Below are positions 34,332-49,140 of a stretch of DNA of 64,000 nt, in pieces. The notes under the pieces are model-generated. The model ran no database searches and had not been told where the DNA came from. It saw only the letters and a list, made by a program, of their open reading frames with translations. How positions within the stretch are numbered: position 1 is the first letter of the stretch; each line of letters starts with the position of its first letter. This DNA is from Xiphophorus maculatus (lineage: Eukaryota > Chordata > Actinopteri > Cyprinodontiformes > Poeciliidae), in contig NC_036464.1 in NCBI RefSeq assembly GCF_002775205.1, forward strand, positions 2,965,317 through 3,029,316, given 5' to 3'. The translations under genes and the position numbers were made by a program.

Positions 34332-37300
34332 TCACCGGGTCGGAACCTGAAGGTCCATCAGAGTGAAGTCCTGACTGAGGGGAACGCTGTTCTGGTCGCA
34401 CAGGAAGTGGCTCCGCACCGTGATGACCACCCACTTCCTGGGAAGAGCCAGCAGCGCCTGCAGCTTCTCCGCCGCCACCTGGACGTGTCGCATCTGAGAA
34501 CCTGGAGCTGGAGGAGGGAAAAGAGTCGGGTCAGAACCGGGTCAGAACCTCACATGCGACCTGAGTGTCTCACCTGCGCTGCGCTGGAGTCGGTCCGGAG
34601 GAGCTTGGAGGATTTTCTGCAGAGGAACAGGAGGAACCCGGACCGTCAGGTGGGCGGAGCCATGCCCACTCACCGTCAACACACCTGGCCTGAAACACAG
34701 AGGTGATGTCATCAGGTCGGCCATGTTTCTCAGCGCTGACATCACTGAACATGGTGGTTAGCAGACGCTAATGCTAATGCTAAAGCACAGTGCTAACAGT
34801 AATTAGTGGACGCTAATGCTAATCCTAGCATTATTAAGCGGCTAAAACATTATTCAACGGCTGTTTGTGACAGGTACCGATGATGTCAGCTGTGACATCA
34901 CAGCTGACATCATCGGTACCTGTAGAAGCGGCGCAGGGCGGTGAGCGGCAGGCAGGCGTAGCACGGCGTGTAGATCCCGTTGCGGTCCGTGTCCAGCTCG
35001 GTGGTGCAGCGGCCGCAGCCGGTGTAGGTGATGTCACCGCTCAGCGCCGCCAGGAGGCCGGCCCGCGGCGTGGAGCTGTCCAGAACCGGCTGGGCTGGGT
35101 TCTGGGAGGGCGGAGCCTCCTGGAACTGGAAGCTGAGCACCTGGACTCTGAGCTCCACCTCACCTGCAGCAAAACGAAGAGGCTTCGATTTCAGCCCGCT
35201 CAGGGTTCTGACCCAGTTCTGATATGGTTCCGGTTCTGACGGGCCGGCCCGACTTACCGCTGTACTGCTGAGACAACAGCGTGTCCACATCCAGCTCCAG
35301 AGCCGCGTCGCTCGGCCCTGGACGGCGCCACGCCCGCAGGAAGTCCAGCGCCCGGCGGTCTGTCGGGTCCAGAACCCGGACCGAGCTCCAGGGGGTGGAG
35401 TGCAGCTCTGAGAGGTCAGAGGTCAAACCCTCCCTCACCAGGAGCACTCTGAAGTCCCACACAGCATCTGAGGGCAGAAATGAACAAAGCTCCTGATCCG
35501 GTCCAGGGTTCTGACCCAGACTGGATCAGCCCAGTGCCCAGCTCACCCAGTTCCACATAAAGCTGTGCTTTAAGTCATTCTGTGACCTTTGACCCCTTGT
35601 ACCTTTGTGTTTACTGAAGCGAGGCAGCCAGTCCATCGCAGCCCCCCACAGCAGCAGCGCCCCCTGCTGTCCGCCCGGCTGCTGCACCATCAGAACCGCC
35701 TTCATCTGGACCGCAGAGCGGTTCCGAGACTCGGCCTTGTCTCTCCACTCTGACAGAAACATAAGAGCCGTCACGGATGGACATAACATGATAATAACAT
35801 GATAATAACACCATAATAACACATAATATCCTGATAACACAATAATAAGACAAGAGGATAATATTAAAAATATTAAAATACTAACATGACTAAATGGTAA
35901 TGTGATAACACTGTAATAAGACAGTAATAACCCAGTAATAACATGATATAACTGCCCAGTCATAATATTAATGCTTCTTTAAGTTTCTGCTGTGATGATC
36001 TGCCACCAAGATGTCGGATCAAAAATACAAGATGTAACTTAACATAAAACACTGAAAATAAGTGAAAGACTCCAATCAGAAAACATGATTTAAGTTTCCT
36101 GTTAATTGGACAAAGTTCCTGAGATAAAGTTGGTGGCCATGTTGCTTCATGATGTTGATGTTTGTTCAGGAATGAATCCAGCAGCACCGCCGTCATGGCG
36201 ACCTGCTAGGAGTCAGTAAGTCTCACTAACAGGTTTCACCTGTAAGCCTCACCTGCCTCAGGTGCTTTAGCTAACATGCGTCCCGCTGGCCCCGCCCCCT
36301 GCCAGCGTGACAGGCTCACCTGAGCTGATGTGAGAGTGCGTGACACGAAGCAGAGCGTGAACCAGCGTGTTGACCCGCAGCGACCTCAGGGTGGCGTAAG
36401 GGAGCCGGCTCAGATCCTGCTGGGGCCGGCTGGGGACGGACACCAGCAGGGGGCGCCGCACTCTGACGAAACCACACAGAGAGCGGAGAGCGCGGGCGCT
36501 AACCTGCTGGCTAACTGGAGAGAGAGAGAGAGAGAGAGAGAAAGGTAGAGTTAGTCACACATTAGTCACACCTGGGCAAAGGAGGCTGCTGATTGGCTGC
36601 TGACTGGTTGCTGATTGGCTGCTGCCGTACCTGGCTTTGAGGTGGAGGCGTGTCCCAGGTTCAGCAGTTTGCTGGAGAAGGTAGACTGGAGGACAGTCTC
36701 TGCTCTCCACCTGTCCTCGCTCACCTGCAGCCCTACAACACAAACACACACCTGAGATCAAACCGACACCAGAACTGGCCTCTCGGGTCTGGTACCAGAG
36801 TGTGTGTGTACCTGTGATGAGCAGAACCTCTCCAGGACTCACGGTCAGAACCCAGAAGGCCGCTCTCCTCCACAGCACCACCTTCATCTCGGCTCCTGAT
36901 TGGTCCGTCACCACCATGGAGGCCAGAGGAATGCGGCTTCCTGCTGACGGACCCGACCGCACCTTCGGATCAGAACACGGATCAGAACAGCTTGTTAGTT
37001 CGCAGAGCTAACCACGGCTTAATTTTTCACCAAAATGGTGAAAATGTTCCAAACTCAGAGGACAAACATTTCATCTGTTTTCACCTGTTGGACACCTGGA
37101 CTCACCTGGACTTCCTTCAGATGGCAGGGGTGGACCACCACCACCAGGACAGAGTACCTGCGTCCCACCTGGTCACACCTGTCCAGACGGGTGGTGGAGG
37201 TGGAGCTCTCTGTTGCTGCAGACGTCGACTCCTCTGAGGGTCGTGGTTTCTTGCTGCAGGGGGGCGATGCGGGGGACGCCTGGGGGTCAGACTCCTGAGA

Positions 37301-38136
37301 GCAGAGGACGCCGTCTGCGGTGACCTCCATGACGACCCCACCTTGCTCCGCCCTGGAGGCCGGACAGGTGTGGCTGAACAGCTCCATGGAGTCTCCAGGA
37401 GACGAGGCGGCCGGGCTGAACAGCTCCGGGGTGCTGGAGGAGCCGGACGGGGGAATGGGCGGGGCTTCGTCTGGGCTGAGTGCTGATTGGACGGCGTGTC
37501 TTCCTCTCAGGATCAGGGCCTGGCTGAGAGTCCAGGTGCTGAGGAACTGGGTTCTGGTGGACAGAGGCTGCTGCTCTGGTTCTGGTTCTGGTGGAGCTAG
37601 AGGGAAACAGCGGTCCAGATACTCCCGGACCGAAGCAGAACACAGATCCTCCTCAGAACCATCTGAGTCTTCCTCGGTCCTCAGAGCTTCAGGCGCCAGT
37701 CCTCCATCGGATCGTCCTCTAGCAGACCTGGTGGCCCGACCCGGTTCCGGTTCTGTTGGATTCTCCTTACTCTGATCCTCGTTCCCAGGAACATCTGAAA
37801 GAACAGGATCGTCATTCAGGATCCGTTTGGGTTCGACCCAAAGAACCAGCAGCACTTGGTGGCTATTCCATTTTGCTCCAGAACGGAACCAGAACGGGTC
37901 GGGTCGCACAGACAGAACACAGGAAGAATTCCTGAATCCCTGAGCGGGATTAAACCCCCCTCACCTGCAGCGGGTCGGAGACGGCCCGCCTTCCAGGTGA
38001 GCTCCAGGTGTCTCCATCCTGCAGGACGCTCTTCCTCCTCTTCCTCCATACCAGGTGAAGGAGGACGAGGAGGAGGAGGAGGAGGAGGAGGAGGAGGAGC
38101 GCCGAGGAAGATGTGGATCTTTGGCCGCTGATGCAT
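34332..38136 (-). CDS. shld2: Shieldin complex subunit 2 (FAM35A), 731 aa
   Basis: Ten coding exons join in phase: 38136-37965, 37794-37106, 36962-36812, 36732-36631, 36514-36320, 35749-35603, 35467-35258, 35163-34920, 34689-34574 and 34501-34332. The N-terminus MHQRPKIHIFLGAP matches human SHLD2 MSGGSQVHIFWGAP, the REV7/SHLD3-binding end, and is followed by a fish-specific run of ten prolines. The acidic, Ser/Pro-rich exon 2 contains the MELFS and LCSQ blocks. Then come the OB-fold region (YSVLVVVVHPCHLKEVQ; MVVTDQSGAEMKVVLWRRAA; RAETVLQSTFSSKLLNL) and a CxxC...CxxC zinc motif (TGCGRC...CYAC). The last exon reads LPRKWVVITVRSHFLCDQNS. In mammals shieldin binds single-stranded DNA at breaks and blocks resection downstream of 53BP1. 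Shorter than the human protein. Divergent from glud1, as in human. Confidence 0.93.
34871..34922. repeat. 52-bp near-perfect palindrome across a shld2 splice donor
   Basis: Arms 34871-34895 and 34898-34922 are exact 25-bp reverse complements separated by CA. The right arm contains the exon 8 end and donor of shld2 on the minus strand (exon boundary at 34920). Confidence 0.95.
36515..36541. repeat. (GA)n microsatellite forming a shld2 polypyrimidine tract
   Basis: On the minus strand this is (CT)n directly followed by CCAG and the start of shld2 exon 5. Only this acceptor gives the right reading phase; the later AG at 36504-36505 (minus) would introduce a stop. Confidence 0.85.
38057..38100. 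repeat. (AGG)n repeat coding for poly-proline in shld2
   Basis: A GAGGAG run on the plus strand gives CCT codons on the minus strand, encoding about ten prolines after IHIFLGAP. A trinucleotide repeat expanded in coding sequence. Confidence 0.85.
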
Positions 38137-38144
38137 GGTGTCCA

Positions 38145-39780
38145 CTGAGGAGACAAACAGAACCAGAACCATTTGGGTCATTAGGTCAAACATGTTGGGC
38201 TGGATGCTTTTATTCTGAAGGGACAGCAGCTGGTTATTTAGTTCTGGTTGGTCAAGAGGTCAAGGTTCATCAGAGGAACACTGAGGTCCAGTTTTTTGTT
38301 CTGATGCTTTTGTAGAACCGGGCCTTTTGGACTGTGACTGCTGCAGTTCCCAGTCTGACCAGCAGATGGCAGCGCCGCAGCGTAATGCTGCACTGCTGGT
38401 AATATTAACAAAAAATAAATAAAAATGAAGCGATATGAGGACAAAAATAACTACATCCATTTATTAATCACACAAAATGTTCACCTCAAGGTTGTTTAGG
38501 AGACTAAAGGTCCAGTTCATACAGAACGTAACAAATCAGTCCAATCACATTCAGGGAATATTATAAACAATAGACAGTTTGAGCTGAAGTATAATAAACA
38601 CTCAGATTTAACTGGTCTAATGGAGAGAACGCTGGGTCAGACAGCTTCTAGAATCAGAACCGACCCGGAATCAGAACCAAACCGGGTCGTCACGCTGCAG
38701 CTTATTTCCCAATCTGGATTTAATTTTAGGTTTAAACTTTTTACTCTGACTGTTACAGTTTGCTGCTGGACCAATCATTTGTTCTGGTTCCTATAAACAG
38801 CCAAAGGAGGCGAAGAAGAAAAATCTTTGCTGTATTTGTAAGTAAGTAAGTAAACTTTATTTCTATAGCGCTTTTCACAGACCAGGGTCACAAAGTGCTG
38901 CAAAAAGTGTAAAAAATAAAATAAATTAAAAGCAACATACAAAACAATAAAACACAGTATTAAGCTAAAAAGCAAGTTTAAAAAAGTGGGTCTTAAGTTG
39001 TTTCCTAAAAGTGTCTATACAGTCCAGAGATCGAATGGTACAAGGTAGCTCATTCATTTTACAGCAGATTAAAGGTTGAAGGTTAAAGGTTAAATCAGCC
39101 TGACTGTCTCATGGTTTGAGCTTCTTTCTGTTTTCTCTAATCAGTCACATTTCAGTTTAATAAAGTTAAGATAATAGTTTTAATGTTTGTCATTTCCTTA
39201 AAAGTAAATACAACTTCATGGTTGCTGCTTGTTGATACTTTACAGGTTTACTGATCAGACAACATATTGGGCATACTGGTGAAGGGTTTAACAGCCCCGT
39301 TTATACCTGAAGGCTTCTCCAGAGCCTCGCTGGAGGAATGCGCTGCAGGGAAACATTCAGGAAATGTTCTCCACGGAGAATCTGTCTCCAGGACAACGTG
39401 TCGTTATTAAGTGGGTTGATCCTGAAGGGAGTGTCGCCGTGGGCAAAGAGCCAGATACCTGTCAAAACGCCCCACAGCGGAAAACACTGTAAACAACATC
39501 ATTTAAAGACCAAATGTTGAAATTAACCATAGCTTGAAATATTATACAGCATCTGGGATTTATTATTTAATGAACATTTGTTTTGAAAGTTTTCCCGGAA
39601 GTACGTGTGGTCTAAACGCTTGCTAGTATTAAACTATTTTACGCTGCTAACAAAACTTAATTAAAGGAGTCAAACTTGATGGAAACCTTCATACCAGACT
39701 GATATCTGCTCTATCTGTGTGATTAACTCACTGGTTGAGCCGTAATTATCAGTTTTCCTCTGTGTTTCTGCTGTTCGTGT
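38145..39780. other. Region between shld2 and glud1
   Basis: The shld2 coding exon has an acceptor at 38145, so an untranslated first exon lies further right and is not located. At about 38836-39060 there is a dispersed-repeat scrap (TTTATTTCTATAGCGCTTTTC) of a type common in teleosts, class unknown. A CTCF-like motif lies at 38359-38370. GC content rises sharply from about 39780, consistent with a shared CpG-rich divergent promoter. Confidence 0.45.
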
Positions 39781-39972
39781 TGAGCTAAGCTAACGGCTAA
39801 CCGCAGCAGCTCCCGCCCGGCGCGCCCTTTAAATGATCGCGTGCGTTTGTTTGGCACGCGGCGGCTGCTGACAGGAAGGGGCGGCGGGAAGGAGGAGCCG
39901 CCGCCGCCGGCACAGACTCTCCGGTTCGGCGGCTCCATTTCCTGGACCTCCTTCCACCAGCTCACCCGCAAA

Positions 39973-45292
<5,320 letters not shown>

Positions 45293-45530
45293 GGTTCTGG
45301 TTCCGGTTCCGGTTCCAGACGCTACCCGCCTCCCTTGGCGCTCCTGCTGCTTCATCGCTCCTCTTCCTCACAGCCCACTGGACCGCAGAGCCGCCGCGCA
45401 CTGAGGCCTTCAGACGGATCAGAACCATGTGGACCGGGCCGGATCAAGGAACGCCCTGACTCCGACTACCGGTTGTTCTGATGGACAGAACCAGGAAGTT
45501 CCTTCCAAAATAAAAGCCCCCTGGCAGAAT
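45293..45530 (+). other. glud1: glud1 3' UTR with poly(A) signal
   Basis: AATAAA at 45509 lies about 220 nt after the stop. The signal is followed at once by a perfect 55-bp tandem duplication (45516-45570, 45571-45625), so the true cleavage site may fall in either copy. Confidence 0.55.
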
Positions 45531-45625
45531 GAAAGTTCTGCTGCAGTCAGATGCACTGGGTCAGAACCACGCCCCCTGGCAGAATGAAAGTTCTGCTGCA
45601 GTCAGATGCACTGGGTCAGAACCAC
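45516..45625. repeat. Perfect 55-bp tandem duplication
   Basis: Two identical 55-bp copies begin GCCCCCTGGCAGAATGAAAG at the glud1 3' end. No mismatch is seen, so the duplication is recent. Confidence 0.95.
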
Positions 45626-46072
45626 TGACTGGTTCTACTGGACCTCCACATGGTTCTGGTCCCATGTTTTCATACACCTCGTTTACGTTTCTGTTACTTT
45701 ATCAACCCGGTTAAAGGTTCTGGTTCTGGTCGGGTTCTTGACTCCAGATGGTTCTCTTTCCTCCAATTTAAATTCTGCTGCTTAGATTCAACAAACCGAC
45801 CCAAAACTCTCAGGCCCGGTTCTGGTACCAATATCAAATCCAAAACCTCTTCAACCTTTCCAGTAGAGGACAGAACCCGACCAGAACCAGAACCGGGTTC
45901 CCAGCTGTCTGATCATGAATGTGTTTTGACCAAAGATCGCCCTGAAAAGCTGCAACAAAATATTTAACAATTTAACATAAAACTAGATTTTATTTTCAGA
46001 ATCGTCTGAAAACAGATTTATTTTTGTTTTGTAGAAATAATCAACTTTACCAAAGTGACTTTGCACATTTTC

Positions 46073-46865
46073 CAGGGCCAGCCCAAGCCTTTTTGGGGCC
46101 CTGAGCAGATCTTCTCTTGGGGCCCCAGACCAACATGTCGCCACCCAAACGTCATCATTTCTAGGCTACATGGAGCCTTTAGCATCATTTATAACTGGCT
46201 GTCATCATACTGTTATTATTATGGATGTTGCTTTTTAACGTAGGGCTGCACAGTGGAGCAGTTGGTAGAGCTGTTGCCTTGCAGCAAGAAGGTTCTGGGT
46301 TCGATTCCCGGCCAGGGGTCATTCTGCATGTTCTCCCTGTGCCTGGTGGGTTCTGTCCGGTTCTCCAGCTTCCTCACACAGTCCAGAAACATGACAGTCA
46401 GGTTAATTGGTCTCTAAATTGTGTGTGTGTGTGTCTCCGTGTTGCCCGGCGACAGACTGGTGACCTGTCCAGGTGACCCCGCCTCTCGCCCGGAACGTAG
46501 CTGGAGAGGCAGCAGCTCCTCCTGACCTCCTGACCCCATTAGGGACAAGGTGTTAGAAAATGGATGGATGGATTTTTAACGTCTAAAAATCAACATTATA
46601 ATTAGCATTTTGAAAAGACGAGTGGTGCTTAATTGTGGGATATTAATAAGTAATATTCAAACAACGTCTTTAGTTTTTTGAATAGATGTGTAAAATGTGA
46701 TTAAACTGTTACAAAATAAAACCAAATTACATTCACATCTTTCATAGACAAATTAAAAAATTCTATAAAATAATAAAAATGTACAATTCTGAAATAAATA
46801 AGAGAGAAATCCACATAACAGCAGTTGAATATGACCTTAATTGCACATGCCTTGGGCCGGCTCTG
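46073..46865. mobile_element. Non-autonomous hAT-like element with nested SINE
   Basis: Terminal inverted repeats CAGGGCCAGCCCAAGCC (left) and, complemented, CAGAGCCGGCCCAAGGC (right) carry the CAGRGCC start typical of hAT elements. No transposase is encoded. Without the nested SINE the element is about 450 bp. An 8-bp target duplication is not recognisable, so it is probably old. Confidence 0.55.
46242..46572 (+). mobile_element. tRNA-derived SINE with intact target-site duplication
   Basis: Begins AGGGCTGCACAGTGG, has a B-box-like GGTTCGATTCC at about 46299 and ends in (GGAT)n. It is flanked by identical 10-bp TTTTTAACGT copies (46232-46241 and 46573-46582). A widespread teleost SINE type. 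It inserted into the hAT-like element. Confidence 0.85.
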
Positions 46866-47700
46866 AGTCTTAAATTTAGTGTATAAAATGTTTGTAAAAT
46901 GAAATTAAATGAATGGAGAATTATGAAATAACTGAACTTCTGTTCATTACTTCTATATTTATATTTTAATCAGCTTTGTGTTATTGAAGATATTTAATTT
47001 GATTGTAAACAACCTAAACAAATAAAATATTTTAAGATTTAAAATGACTGTAGCTGGTAAAGGTCAGGTAATCACACAATCTGCTGCAAATCTGTAAAAT
47101 TATTCATCTATTAAATTCAGGTCCTCTGTGGACGGAAAGTCTTTTTATCTTTCTGATCCGGATCTTAAGTTCCGTTCATTTCTTTTGTTTCTGAACGTTC
47201 AGTTTCTCTCTAATAATCTATGCAGACGCAGGTGGCGCCCCCTGTCGGCGCCTTGTGAAAGCTTGAGGCAGTCTGTTTATGCTGCGTGAAAAATGATTAT
47301 TTTTCTGATCTGCCTGCTTTAACTGAAGCTGCTCTTCCGTCTTCAGGGGTTGGTTTAGCTTTTTGTGAGAACAGGAAGTTAAATAAAGCACAAATAAACC
47401 TCTTCCGGTTGTTTTCTCTCATTTTGTTACGTAACTATAGCCTTTGAAAGTCTGCGACGTGTTTAAACTGAAGCAATCAGGATTTTCTCAGAATAAAATA
47501 AGCTTTAAATGCATTGATTTTGTTTGTTCGTTTTAATTAAAATCTTTGGAGCACTGTCTTTAAACGTGAAGAGTTTAATTTGAATTACTGCAGAAAAGTA
47601 TAAAAATCTATTTGTTTTCTACTGATTTATCATAAATCCCGTTATGATGCTTATTTTGATCGTTTTCTCCACTGGCCGTTTCTTCGGGGGCGGGACTTAA
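46866..47700. other. AT-rich spacer upstream of nfkb2
   Basis: No exon or repeat family recognised. GC content rises from about 47690 into the presumed nfkb2 promoter. Confidence 0.5.
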
Positions 47701-47746
47701 CCTTATGTTCCCACCAATTAGATGTCCGTGTTCCTGCCGAGGCTCC

Positions 47747-47775
47747 GGAATTCCCCTGCAGGTTCGGGGATTTCC
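47747..47775 (+). promoter_or_regulatory. Paired kappaB sites in nfkb2 promoter region
   Basis: GGAATTCCCC (47747-47756, complement GGGGAATTCC) and GGGGATTTCC (47766-47775) both match GGGRNNYYCC exactly. Their centres are 19 bp apart, in a GC-rich stretch upstream of the first likely nfkb2 exon. Human NFKB2 is known to be an NF-kappaB target. Confidence 0.6.
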
Positions 47776-48224
47776 GACTCCACTGACAGCCTGAGGTCAC
47801 CATGACAACGGCTCTGAGCTGCGTCAAGCCGGAGCAAACGAGTGGGACAGGCACTTCCGATCCTGTTTGTTGTTTCAAAATAAAATCAGTAAAAATGGCC
47901 GAACTTCAGGAAATTACTTTACTGTTTGAGTCCCTGAAGGACAGCGGTGTCCAGAACGAGTCCTGCAGTCCTCTGTCGTCCATGTGTCTCCGGTCCAACT
48001 CAGCAGAACCAACAGAACGGTTCTTCAGCAAAATTCTGGAGAACCGGAGGCCCGGCGGAGGAGCAAACCCATCCCCGGGAACCATAGCAGGAGGTGGGAC
48101 AGTGTCCCTGGAGGACAGCAGGGGGACACCAGCTGTCCTACACCTGCTACTCAAACGAGCAACAGACCAGAAGCTGCGCAGAAACACAAACACATCGCAG
48201 GTTTGATTTTGAAAATTCCGAACC

Positions 48225-48234
48225 GGAAGTCCCC
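48225..48234 (-). promoter_or_regulatory. Third kappaB-type site near nfkb2 exon 1
   Basis: GGAAGTCCCC, read as GGGGACTTCC on the minus strand, is a perfect GGGRNNYYCC match. It lies about 90 bp before the likely exon 1 donor (48327). Confidence 0.5.
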
Positions 48235-48326
48235 CGTCCTCCTCGTGCGCCAGTTTGACGCTTCTGGGTTCAGTTCGGGAGTTTTTGCGAACAGAAGCGG
48301 ACAGTCAGAGCGAAGAAAGAAACCAG
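48235..48326 (+). other. nfkb2: Likely untranslated exon 1 of nfkb2 (3' boundary only)
   Basis: GC-rich sequence ending AAACCAG/GTAAAA at 48326/48327 gives a good donor. The next acceptor, TTCTGCAG at 49082-49089, opens the exon that carries the first plausible start codon. The 5' end is not defined. Confidence 0.4.
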
Positions 48327-49140
48327 GTAAAAACTCACATTTTTTACTGCTAAACGGTTCTAACGGAACCAACTGGGTTCTAACTGGGCCAAAACAGTCC
48401 GGATGGGTTTAAATTGGAGTCTAAATCTGAGCTAAAACGCGAGACCAGGCTCAAAATCCGTTGAATCCACCTTCAAAGTTCGGTAGTTATCCGAACCGAA
48501 GCTGAAGTTAAAGTATCACTGGTTCGGATGAAAGAAGCCCGGTTCTACTGGCGCCAAACCCGTTTAAACGGGGTCAGCTAATGTTTACTGGTTTAAATTG
48601 GGTTTCAGTAATCCTGGTTCCGTTCTCAAGAGGTTCTGGGAAAATGACAAAATCACATCGATTAATGATCGATTTTAATTTTACATGGCTTCGTGATTTG
48701 ATGTCTGTGACAGTTCTTCCGTAAAATAATTTAAAATAATTCAGGTTTTTATCATAAATATGCTGATATTTTCCGGATGTTTTTATTGTGGAATGCTTTT
48801 ACTTTGAAATCTGGGAGTAAAAGGAAGTCCTGAACCAGCAGAAGGTTCTCCATGACCCGGTTGAGCTGTAGAACCTGCCTGGCCTTTGGGATGGTGGTTC
48901 TGGTTCAAGTGTGGTCCAGGTTCTGATTGGTTCTGATTGGTTCTGGCTCCAGGCTGGACCTGGAGCCAGGTCCAACCTAGAGGTTCTGGACCTGCTGAGC
49001 AGCTGATGGTCCTATCGGGTTCAGAGGAGGTTCTGGGCCGGTGGTGATCCGATCTCCTGACTCTCATCATGTCTGTTTGTGTTCTGCAGGAAAATCCCGG
49101 CAGGAGGAAGATCCGGTCCTCCTCTTCCTCACCCCCAGAC

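Noticed and set aside
36504-36514. Alternative acceptor for shld2 exon 5 at the inner AG
   Set aside because: It breaks phase and gives an immediate stop; the acceptor after (CT)n keeps phase and matches the human protein.
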